Source: Bacteroidales bacterium
GTDB lineage: Bacteria > Bacteroidota > Bacteroidia > Bacteroidales > JAFGHD01
DNA length: 36,347 bases
Assembly: GCA_016927695.1 (NCBI GenBank)
Contig: JAFGME010000127.1
Span: forward strand, 1 to 36,347
Direction: 5' to 3'
The position numbers and the translations under genes were made by a program. Position 1 is the stretch's first letter; every line of letters starts with the position of its first letter. Below are positions 1-8,106 of this stretch, one piece after another. The notes beneath the pieces were generated by a model. It did not search any database. It was not told the origin of the DNA and saw only the letters and a list, made by a program, of their open reading frames with translations.

Positions 1-1
1 C

Positions 2-1669
2 TTTGGCTGCACCGCCACCGACTCCACCTATGTGAACATCATCAACGCCCACATTGCACAAAATGATACCACCATCTGTGCCGGGGAGAGCATTGAACTT
101 TCAGTTACCGGTGGAGGTTCTGCAAATATTACAGATGGGCTGGTGGCCTGGTACCCCTTTAATGGAAATGCGGAGGATAAAAGTGGATATGAAAATCATG
201 GAACTGTTGTTGGAGCTTCACTGGTAACAGATCGGTTTGGGTTTCCAAATTCCGCTTACGACTTTAATGGAATTGATAATCATATCACATTCAACTCTCC
301 CGTTGCAACCGGGTCAGTTCCCATTTCATTTACTTTTTGGGCACAATCAAGTTACAGTGGTGGTCATGATATTATGGGCCAATTCACCGGATCAGACAGT
401 TCTAAGGATGTAAGGATACAATTTAGTACTCCACAAATAGCTTTTAAAGGTTTATCTTTCAAAAATCCTGTACATTTTGCTACAGCACCAAGTGAAAAGG
501 TTCATGATAGCAATTGGCATCATTATGCTATGGTAATGGGTGAAAACAATAATTATAGATATAACAATATCAAATTTTATGTTGATGGAGAGTTAATTCC
601 AATAGGCTATGGTCATAATTGGGGAAACTGGACTTATTCCCTTTTAGATGAAAATTTTAATATTGGAAAACAGGGCGGAGGTTGTGGTGGATACTACAAT
701 GGTGTCCTGGATGACATCAAGATCTTTAATAAAGCCATAAATCCTGAGGAGATTCAGTTATTATACCAGGAAGGAACCGGCAACTACTCCTACCTATGGT
801 CCACCGGAGACACCACGGCCAGCATTACAGTAACGCCCACCCAGACCACCACCTATTACGTGGAGATCACCGATGGCATCAACTGGTGTACAGACAGTGT
901 AACGGTTACAGTGGAAAATGCCGTCACACTGGATCTGAAGGTCAATCTCGAAGGCCCCTGGTTCAGCGGAGAGATGACTCCTTTCCTGAATGTGTTCGGG
1001 TTCATTCCGCTTTCCCAGCCTTACTCCGGCCAACCCTGGAACTACGCGGGAACTGAATCGGTTACAGCCATTCCCAATCCTGATGTCATCGACTGGGTAC
1101 TGGTTGAACTGAGGGAAACCACCGGAAACCCCTCTACAGCCAGCTCCGATTCCCTGGTCGGGATCAAAGCGGGATTCCTGCTAAAGGACGGCTCCGTCAC
1201 AGCGCCCGACGGTGTATCGGACCTGGTATTCAGCCATGATGTGCAGGCAAATCTGTATGCCGTTGTATGGCACAGGAACCATCTGGGCATTATGTCAAAC
1301 TACCCGCTTGTAGAAAACAGCAGCATTTATTCATACGATTTTACCATCTCCGGAAATCAGGTGTATGGCGGATCCCTGGCCCACAAGGAGGTGTCTCCCG
1401 GCATCTGGGCCATGGTTGCCGCCGATGGCAATGCCGACAGGCAGGTCAACAACAATGACAAAAATGAAGTATGGGCATCCCAGGCAGGCCTGTCGGGTTA
1501 CTATCCCGGTGATTTTGACATGAACAGCCAGGTCGACAACAGCGATAAAAACGATCTGTGGGTTCCCAACAGCGGCAGGGGGGCACAGGTGCCAGACTTC
1601 GCTAAAGCTATGTCGGGTGAACCGGATGGTATATTGAAGGAAGGTTATAAATGCATGGTGCCGGAATAG
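2..1669 (+). CDS. Large surface protein with Ig-like, LamG and C-terminal Ca-binding-like repeats (5' truncated)
   Basis: The reading frame is open from the first complete codon at base 2, so the gene begins upstream and only its last ~555 residues are here. It opens in an Ig/PKD-like domain with the usual DTTICAG lead. A LamG/concanavalin-like domain follows (about 119-775, VAWYPFNGNAEDKSG, then FNGIDN, FYVDG and LDDIKIFNKAI). The Ig-like strands then resume with YLWSTGDT and TTTYYVEITDG. From about 930 comes a C-terminal module common in Bacteroidota surface proteins (LEGPW...WVLVELR...VVWHRNHLGI). It ends in two Asp/Asn-rich, dockerin- or EF-hand-like copies (GNADRQVNNNDKN and GDFDMNSQVDNSDKN). 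No standard T9SS C-terminal domain is visible after them. The protein is probably secreted and surface-bound, with adhesion or polysaccharide binding as possible roles (inference). The LamG part is much more AT-rich than its flanks. Confidence 0.8.
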   Translation, partial: FGCTATDSTYVNIINAHIAQNDTTICAGESIELSVTGGGSANITDGLVAWYPFNGNAEDKSGYENHGTVVGASLVTDRFGFPNSAYDFNGIDNHITFNSPVATGSVPISFTFWAQSSYSGGHDIMGQFTGSDSSKDVRIQFSTPQIAFKGLSFKNPVHFATAPSEKVHDSNWHHYAMVMGENNNYRYNNIKFYVDGELIPIGYGHNWGNWTYSLLDENFNIGKQGGGCGGYYNGVLDDIKIFNKAINPEEIQLLYQEGTGNYSYLWSTGDTTASITVTPTQTTTYYVEITDGINWCTDSVTVTVENAVTLDLKVNLEGPWFSGEMTPFLNVFGFIPLSQPYSGQPWNYAGTESVTAIPNPDVIDWVLVELRETTGNPSTASSDSLVGIKAGFLLKDGSVTAPDGVSDLVFSHDVQANLYAVVWHRNHLGIMSNYPLVENSSIYSYDFTISGNQVYGGSLAHKEVSPGIWAMVAADGNADRQVNNNDKNEVWASQAGLSGYYPGDFDMNSQVDNSDKNDLWVPNSGRGAQVPDFAKAMSGEPDGILKEGYKCMVPE

Positions 1670-1689
1670 ATACAGAAGTCCTTTTACGC

Positions 1690-1720
1690 AAAGCCGGCCT
1701 CAATCCGGCTTTGTTGTTTT
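1690..1720 (+). terminator. Intrinsic terminator after the LamG/Ig surface protein gene
   Basis: An 8-bp perfect stem, AAAGCCGG (1690-1697) with CCGGCTTT (1705-1712), encloses a 7-nt loop and is followed by a T-rich tail (GTTGTTTT). It lies 20 nt after the stop codon of the upstream gene. Confidence 0.75.
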
Positions 1721-1818
1721 AGTCCCTTCATGATGATTATAGTTTGTCCGCAATAAATATCAATGGGTATATTAATGGAAAAAGGACTTTTATAGCCGAT
1801 GAACGATCAGCTAATATC

Positions 1819-1846
1819 ATAAACAATAAACCGGTTTAACAACCGG
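1819..1846 (-). terminator. Intrinsic terminator of the T9SS surface operon
   Basis: Read on the minus strand, CCGGTT - GTTA - AACCGG (1846-1831) forms a 6-bp stem with a 4-nt loop. A T-rich tail (TTTATTGTTTAT) runs down to about 1819. It begins 12 nt after the PorP/SprF stop codon and faces the terminator at 1690-1720. Confidence 0.65.
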
Positions 1847-1858
1847 CCATTCATCTGA

Positions 1859-2872
1859 TCAGAACTCCAGATATTTACAGGGATCTTTTTTGGTGGTTCT
1901 GCGTTCGCAGAACTTTTTAACCAGGGATAGTTCGAATCCTCCTTCGTAGGCGGAGGCAATACGTTGCTGCGAAATGTTGATGTCGTAACTGAACAGAATA
2001 ATCCATCGGCTGTATTCCAGGCCGAGGACGGGGATGATGTCCCTGCCGAGACGATGCCAGAGTCCGCCGTATAATTTTACATCGAGAAGTCCGTAAACCG
2101 CATTGGCTCCGAAAACCGTTTCCTGAACGCCTTCATGGGCGGCGAAAAAGGCTTCGGGCCTGATAAGCAGGTTTTTCAGTGCAAGAAACTGAACGCCGGC
2201 ATGGGCGATCAGTTTGCGTTCCACGCGGTTGTCTTCTCCAAAAAAAGACTCTTTCGGCCGGTTGATATGGCTCATGCTCACTCCAAATTCGTACAGCCAG
2301 TTGTCGTTAACGAGGTGGTGGAGCGCTAACCCTAAATTGAAATCGGGATAAAATATGGAGTTGTCGGCAAAGTTTTCACCGGAGGACCACGCCGGGTCAA
2401 AAAGCAGGTTGTCGGCATCCCACTGCCTGTCGAAGATAAAACTGTTGTAATTGATGCTCCTGTTGGTCAGTCCAAGACCAATGCCCAGGCTGCCATAGAG
2501 TGAATTGTCGCTGTTGAAGCCCTGGCTGTATGCGCCTAAAAGCATACCCTGCGTTTTTTTTAAGTCTCCGCTGCCGGCATTGTCGTAATACAGATTGCCG
2601 CCCAAACCAAACCATCCCCGTCTTTTCAGGAATTTGGGATAGAAACGGGTGTCGCCGAAGGCAGAGTATGTTTCGAAAGGCACAGGGAGGTAAGAGGCCT
2701 GCTGACGGTAATTCAGGCCGAACCTGAAATCACATTCGTGATTGCCTGTCATTGCAGGATTCACGTACAGCGGCGTGGAATAAAACTGTGAATAATGAAC
2801 ATCCTGACCTGAGGCAGCCGTGAAAGCGCCTGACAGTATCAGCAAGGGCATTATGATCCTGAGTGTTTTCAT
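1859..2872 (-). CDS. PorP/SprF family type IX secretion system membrane protein
   Basis: This 337-aa protein has a signal peptide (residues 1-22, cleavage before QDVHYSQF) and the family hallmark YSTPLYVNPAMTG at about 31-43. A beta-rich outer-membrane region follows, rich in aromatic residues and Gly, e.g. FRFGLNYRQQ and GAYSQGF. PorP/SprF proteins sit at the outer membrane. In Flavobacterium johnsoniae the relative SprF is needed for secretion of SprB, which has a type B sorting domain. Here the gene is last in an operon and starts 4 nt after the stop of a type B cargo gene, so it is probably the dedicated partner of the two cargo proteins upstream of it. Family assignment is firm; the partner role is inferred from gene order. 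Confidence 0.92.
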   Translation of the reverse strand: MKTLRIIMPLLILSGAFTAASGQDVHYSQFYSTPLYVNPAMTGNHECDFRFGLNYRQQASYLPVPFETYSAFGDTRFYPKFLKRRGWFGLGGNLYYDNAGSGDLKKTQGMLLGAYSQGFNSDNSLYGSLGIGLGLTNRSINYNSFIFDRQWDADNLLFDPAWSSGENFADNSIFYPDFNLGLALHHLVNDNWLYEFGVSMSHINRPKESFFGEDNRVERKLIAHAGVQFLALKNLLIRPEAFFAAHEGVQETVFGANAVYGLLDVKLYGGLWHRLGRDIIPVLGLEYSRWIILFSYDINISQQRIASAYEGGFELSLVKKFCERRTTKKDPCKYLEF

Positions 2873-2876
2873 CGCT

Positions 2877-5800
2877 TTACCTCATTAGGGTGATGTTGCC
2901 TTTCTTTTCAACCAGCCCGCCGTCAGCACAAATGGCCTTCATGTAGTAGGTGAATACCTCCATTTCATGTTTGGAGCCGGCGTTAAGACCATCCCATCCT
3001 TCGGTGATATCATGGGTCTGGAAAACCATCAGTCCGTACCTGTCGAATACCATGAATTCAAGGTCCACCAGGCCATTGCCACGGACGTACAGCACATCGT
3101 TCACTCCGTCGCCATTGGGTGTGAAAGCATCGGGTACATCGGCAGCACAGCGGGGGTACTCATCAATATAAATGGAACCGGATCCTTTGCATCCGGCCAG
3201 GGTTACTTCAACAAAATATTCAATACCGGTTTGTGTTCCTTTGGCTTCAATAGTTTGATTTTCAGGATTCTCAATTTCCAGGAGCGGGTCGTCATTCTCC
3301 CAAAGATAAGTGTCGCCCGGCCCGGCATTTAACAGAATGGTGTATCCAAAAGGCAAAATGGTGTCGTTGCCGATATGAAGCTCAGGTTTGGGCGTTTCAA
3401 GCACATCAATCACCCGTTCATCCGTGACTATGCAACCCGTGACAGTATCGGTCACCTCAACCCAGACATTGCCGCTGATGTCTAATGTGGCGTATATGTT
3501 TGGGTCTTCTGATCCGGTGGACCAGGCGTATTTATAATGGGGCTTCCTCGGGTACACCTCATAACCCACTGCCTCGCCTTCGCAATACGGCCCGGTATCC
3601 AGCGTAAGCACCGGCGGGTAATCCGCTTCAAGGGTGATGGAATCGCTCCACAGGCAATTGTCGCCGTAATCAATGGTGAGATGGTAAGTGCCGGGTTCTG
3701 TTATGGGCAGGTACGGGTCACCGGGTTCTGTTGAGCCTTCCCAGTAGAATTTCGAGAAAACATTCGCATTGAAATTATCTGTTTCGATGATGTATTCGGT
3801 ACCCAGGCAGAATCTTGTGACTTCTTCCGGAAATCCGTATATGTAACCCGGGGCATTATCATCCAGCCAGCCTGTGGAGTTAGTGAGCAGGCTGTTCTGA
3901 CCGGCGTAATAAGCAGCTCCTCCGGTTGCGGCAATATCCTGAAGTTCCAGGAAATCCCCTGCCACCACGCCTTCTTCCATGTAAAAGCGGGCCCTGACTC
4001 CGGGGGTGGTGGATTTGACATAAAGCGAATAGCAGTTGTTTCCGCGGATATTCAGCACATCATGGATGGTTTGATCCTGGTTTGTTTGCATAATGTAAGT
4101 GCCTCCGGGTGAGAAAGTGAGTGTGTCAAAGGTGTTGATGCCCAGCAGATTGCCATCATTAAAAAAGGTGCAGTTCTTCACATAATTGCTGCCGAACACG
4201 GTGCCCCTGGCATAGTAAATGGCTGTATTGACCACGTGATTCCCCTCAATCCTCCCGTCAGTGCCATAGAAAAGGGCGGTATTTGTTTCCGAGGTGGAGC
4301 GGATCGCTCCGCTTTTGCCATAGAATTCCACCTGATTGAGTTTGAAATTGCCATCAACACTTCCATTGTCACCATTGAACACGATATCATGATATTCAAT
4401 GTCATTATAATAATTGTGAACATCAATGCTTATGTTGTTGGCAACGATGTTATGGAATTTAAGGTAATCGCCGTTTTCATTTTTGATGCATCCCAGGAAA
4501 CCGTTTGAGATAAGGGTTGAGTTGCCTGCATACAGGAGTACATTGGTGGCATCGAGGTACCATCCGTCGTAAAAATCACGGTTCATTTCCACCACTGAGT
4601 TTGATATATCCAAAATCCTCGGGTTTTCATTTACTGAAAGGAATTGCCCGCACCTCAGGGTATCTCCGCTGAGTTCAAGGTGTCCATGGGTAAGCACGGC
4701 CACGTTAATGGTGGTGAATGTACTTTGAAGCACCCACTTGTTATTGATTCCCTGGAAGTAAGTGTTGGTAGGCATCGAAACTGCCGGAGGCGGCAAGGGT
4801 GTGTTGAAGGCTTTACCGTAGGTGTGTATGGTGTCTGTAACGGCTTTGGAGTTTTTTGACGCCCCAAGTTCTTCAAAAACCAGATGGCCGTGATACTGGT
4901 TGGTCATGGTTTCATTCAGGAACAATGAGCCATAAACGGTAAGGGTAGTGGTATCCATTCCGAAAAAGAAGGGCTCCCATATTTCCGATCCCTGCCAGTA
5001 CATGCTTTTGCAAACCGCATTGTCAACATTGATATTCACCGTGTCACCGATTTTGAAAAAGGAGTTCTCATCGAAATACACATGATCTATTTCTTTGGGC
5101 ACACAGTAGTTGCCCGGACCTCCGCTGTAAGCGGCCCAGTGGTAAGGATCGTCCCAGGTTCCCGTGCCGTTTACCCAGTAAAGCCCCAGGGGCGCAGGCT
5201 GTGTGATGTCCCAGTTGTTGTTATTGCCTACATCCACAGAGTTGATGGCTTTGAAAGGGACCTGTCCCAGGGCGTGCATGTCACGCAGTGAAACATAATC
5301 CAGTTCCACCTGCCCGTTGACCATTCGTATGTAACATTCCCTGCCGGGCAAATCCGATTGTATAATGATGGAACCGGTGCAATCTCCGTTGGCGGTCCAG
5401 CGGTGGGTGATGACCTGGGTGGAGTCGTGTTTAAATGTATATTTTTTACCCTTTGTGAAGGTGAGTTTTCCAAAGGTATTCTTTCCGGCGATCTCTCCGT
5501 TTCCTCTGAAAACACAGGTGTCAATCTGGTTCAGCATCTGAATGATGCCATATTTATCGTAGTAAAGGGTGTCAATTTTATTTCCGCCGTAAGTTACACC
5601 TCTTTCAAAAAAGTGTGCTTTCCTGATCACATGGTTTCCCCCTGCAATGGTATCTGCAAATCCCTTGCACAGGGCCACATTGATGGTATCGCTGTCCCTT
5701 ACGGCATCGAATGCCCCGTTTAGGGTAAGGCTGTCGATGGTGCAGGGGCCTAATGATTCGGCTTCATCACCATAAATATCCACCAGGTTATAAGAGCAAT

Positions 5801-8084
5801 ATTCCCCGAAGCTCCTCAACTGTCCCCGCAGGCCATACATCTCTATATTGTGGTAAAAAAGCTTTCCTGTGTTAAAGGACGTGACATGGCCGTTATTCTG
5901 GTATGTTGCGGTGGATATGATGGTTGAAGAACCTGCATCCATTTCAAACCCGGGGCCCATGACAATCCATGCATCAATGGCGTTTCCGGTAAATGGATCA
6001 TTTCCGAAGGCAGTGAGGGTTATCTCAGAATTGCCAAGAATCAGCATACGGGTGGTGGTGTCCTGAGAATCAAATTTTGCCGCACCAACGATCTGGTCAT
6101 TTGTATTTAATGTTCCGTAATGGAACTTTATCGTATCTTCCGTAATGAGTGTGTCTAACAGGGTCCATCCGCCCCCTCTGCCTCTGAAGTAAATGTCGTG
6201 ATAAAAATCATGGCCTGCAGAATTCACCGTTTCCCCTTCCTCTTCCGACTCAAAAAACAATCTTCCTCTGAATTCCTGCGACATATCGGGGATAAGCGTC
6301 AGTGAACCGTATATCCTGAGATTGTTGGTGTCGGGGTTGGCGAAGCCGTCCACAAGAAATACGGGGTTTTGGGTGGCTCCGGTCCATTCCATATCATGGC
6401 ATGAAGCGTATTTAACATTGACAAAAACCGTGTCGTTGAGATTTGAGAAGCTGTTTTTATCAAAATAGGCATTGTCGAGCAGGGTGGGAGGGCATTCGCC
6501 CCCGGCGCCCCCGCTGCTCAGCGACCAATGGTTCCTGTCGTCCCATGTGCCCTGACCATCCACCCAGTAGAGATCACGGGCTGAAAGTTCATTGATGGTC
6601 CAGCCGAGATTGTTGCCCAGATCAATGCTGTTGTTGGCAATGAAAGGCCCGTCCCCGATAATCCTGATGTCCCTGAGGGCAAGGTATTCGGTGGTGAGTG
6701 CGCCGTTTGGGCATTCAATGAGGGCCCTTACAGTATTGACATCGGAAGTGAGCATGGCCACACCTCCTTCACATGCCCCCTGGACGAAAATATCTTTGTT
6801 GATGATTTGTTTATAGATATGCGTGTTGGCTGAATCCCTTTCAAGAACGTAAGTGTAGCCTCCCGTAAGGGTCAGGTTGCCGAAGATGTTCTGTCCGAAT
6901 ATCTCTCCGTCGGAAGAAAACACGGTTTCATGCAAAAGATTTGTGCCGTCAACATAACCTTCTGTGTCGAAAAGGAGATAATCAAACTCGTTGGTTCCCA
7001 AAACATACGATTTTCCGTGAAAGAAGGCCGAATCCACATGGTTAAGCAGCCCTTTGAAGGCCACGGTCACCCCGGTGTTGCCCACCAGTTTCTGAATGTA
7101 GTGGTATTCGCCGCTTACCCTTGAAACAAACCGGAATTCAGCATAGTTGATGGTATCCGTTCCGCTGACAATGCAGGAATCCTGCCCGTTTCCCATCATG
7201 ATGAGCGAATCGATGGTAATGGTGCCGTCAACGATACCGCTGGTCTTAAACCGGACATTATTGTGGGAAGTCCGGATGTTGTTGCTCAACAGCCCGCAAT
7301 AAGGCCCGTTGAAAGTGATGTCGAAAAACTGCAGATATTCTCCGTCGATATTGGTGAAAAACTCGGAGCACCATATCTGTGAACTGTCAGCAACAACCAA
7401 AAGGTTTTCGCCCACCACCTGCCAGGTACCCAGAATGATGATGTCAGAGTAGCTGATGTCCAGCAATCTGTCGGTTGTTTTGAAGGAAAAGAAACCTTCG
7501 GTGGTCACCGTGTAATTGTTGGTTTTCAGGCTGCCTGCGTTATACACTATTTTTTTGAAGGTAAAATCAATGGTGTCTTCAACCCAAAGGTCGCTTTGCA
7601 ATGTCCATTCCCCGTCATCGCCATTGAAATAAACGTCATTGTAAAATCTCAGTCCTCCGGAGTTAACGGTTTTGCCCCCCAGGGTGTCTTCGAATTGGGT
7701 GATTCCCGAATACCAGAACACCATATTGGTATCCAGTTTCATGGATCCGAAAATTCTTAGTGAAATGGTATCGGCCCCGGTGAAGACAGGTTTATACTGA
7801 AGGTCGGTCCAGATAAAATCGCGGCAGACATTGTCTGCGGCATCCAGAAAAATGGTGTCGCTGTCAGCCAGGAAGGAGTTCTGGTCAAATATCACATTGT
7901 CTGATCCGTCGGGGACTTCAACATGGATCACAGTGCCTCCCGAAGTGGTGGCCCAGTGGCTGATTTCAGACCATTTTCCCTGACCCCCTACCCAGTAATA
8001 ATTATCCTGTCCGTTAACGGTCGAAACGGCAGCAATGTTTATCAGCAGAAGGCTCAGTAGTATAAATGTTAAATGATGCTTCAT
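2877..8084 (-). CDS. Giant T9SS type B cargo protein with three ~470-aa repeats
   Basis: This 1735-aa protein has an N-terminal signal peptide (about residues 1-25, ending VNGQ). Three long repeats follow, each opening with YWV-x-G-x-G-x-W (Trp31, Trp507 and Trp970) and then HW, SGG, a D-x-F/YFD-x-NSF motif and a long beta-strand-rich stretch. Each repeat closes near a GNN/NSTGW motif. From about 1405 to 1645 there are Ig-like modules (CLGTEY, YCEGEA, LHIGNDT). From about 1646 comes the gliding-motility-type (type B) T9SS sorting domain, with FTPNGDGVND, MVFDRYG and WDG. The repeats resemble pectate-lyase-like or beta-helix stalks found in Bacteroidota surface proteins, but the fold is not proven here. 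It is expected to be exported by T9SS and held on the cell surface. It lies 22 nt after the choice-of-anchor L gene and 4 nt before the PorP/SprF gene. Substrate or partner is unknown. Confidence 0.88.
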   Translation of the reverse strand: MKHHLTFILLSLLLINIAAVSTVNGQDNYYWVGGQGKWSEISHWATTSGGTVIHVEVPDGSDNVIFDQNSFLADSDTIFLDAADNVCRDFIWTDLQYKPVFTGADTISLRIFGSMKLDTNMVFWYSGITQFEDTLGGKTVNSGGLRFYNDVYFNGDDGEWTLQSDLWVEDTIDFTFKKIVYNAGSLKTNNYTVTTEGFFSFKTTDRLLDISYSDIIILGTWQVVGENLLVVADSSQIWCSEFFTNIDGEYLQFFDITFNGPYCGLLSNNIRTSHNNVRFKTSGIVDGTITIDSLIMMGNGQDSCIVSGTDTINYAEFRFVSRVSGEYHYIQKLVGNTGVTVAFKGLLNHVDSAFFHGKSYVLGTNEFDYLLFDTEGYVDGTNLLHETVFSSDGEIFGQNIFGNLTLTGGYTYVLERDSANTHIYKQIINKDIFVQGACEGGVAMLTSDVNTVRALIECPNGALTTEYLALRDIRIIGDGPFIANNSIDLGNNLGWTINELSARDLYWVDGQGTWDDRNHWSLSSGGAGGECPPTLLDNAYFDKNSFSNLNDTVFVNVKYASCHDMEWTGATQNPVFLVDGFANPDTNNLRIYGSLTLIPDMSQEFRGRLFFESEEEGETVNSAGHDFYHDIYFRGRGGGWTLLDTLITEDTIKFHYGTLNTNDQIVGAAKFDSQDTTTRMLILGNSEITLTAFGNDPFTGNAIDAWIVMGPGFEMDAGSSTIISTATYQNNGHVTSFNTGKLFYHNIEMYGLRGQLRSFGEYCSYNLVDIYGDEAESLGPCTIDSLTLNGAFDAVRDSDTINVALCKGFADTIAGGNHVIRKAHFFERGVTYGGNKIDTLYYDKYGIIQMLNQIDTCVFRGNGEIAGKNTFGKLTFTKGKKYTFKHDSTQVITHRWTANGDCTGSIIIQSDLPGRECYIRMVNGQVELDYVSLRDMHALGQVPFKAINSVDVGNNNNWDITQPAPLGLYWVNGTGTWDDPYHWAAYSGGPGNYCVPKEIDHVYFDENSFFKIGDTVNINVDNAVCKSMYWQGSEIWEPFFFGMDTTTLTVYGSLFLNETMTNQYHGHLVFEELGASKNSKAVTDTIHTYGKAFNTPLPPPAVSMPTNTYFQGINNKWVLQSTFTTINVAVLTHGHLELSGDTLRCGQFLSVNENPRILDISNSVVEMNRDFYDGWYLDATNVLLYAGNSTLISNGFLGCIKNENGDYLKFHNIVANNISIDVHNYYNDIEYHDIVFNGDNGSVDGNFKLNQVEFYGKSGAIRSTSETNTALFYGTDGRIEGNHVVNTAIYYARGTVFGSNYVKNCTFFNDGNLLGINTFDTLTFSPGGTYIMQTNQDQTIHDVLNIRGNNCYSLYVKSTTPGVRARFYMEEGVVAGDFLELQDIAATGGAAYYAGQNSLLTNSTGWLDDNAPGYIYGFPEEVTRFCLGTEYIIETDNFNANVFSKFYWEGSTEPGDPYLPITEPGTYHLTIDYGDNCLWSDSITLEADYPPVLTLDTGPYCEGEAVGYEVYPRKPHYKYAWSTGSEDPNIYATLDISGNVWVEVTDTVTGCIVTDERVIDVLETPKPELHIGNDTILPFGYTILLNAGPGDTYLWENDDPLLEIENPENQTIEAKGTQTGIEYFVEVTLAGCKGSGSIYIDEYPRCAADVPDAFTPNGDGVNDVLYVRGNGLVDLEFMVFDRYGLMVFQTHDITEGWDGLNAGSKHEMEVFTYYMKAICADGGLVEKKGNITLMR

Positions 8085-8106
8085 GCGGTTATCCGGTAAA
8101 TTTGAA

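Noticed and set aside
119-775. LamG segment as a mobile element
   Set aside because: Although AT-rich and inserted, it has no transposase or inverted repeats and keeps the reading frame. It is a protein domain gain, not an insertion sequence.
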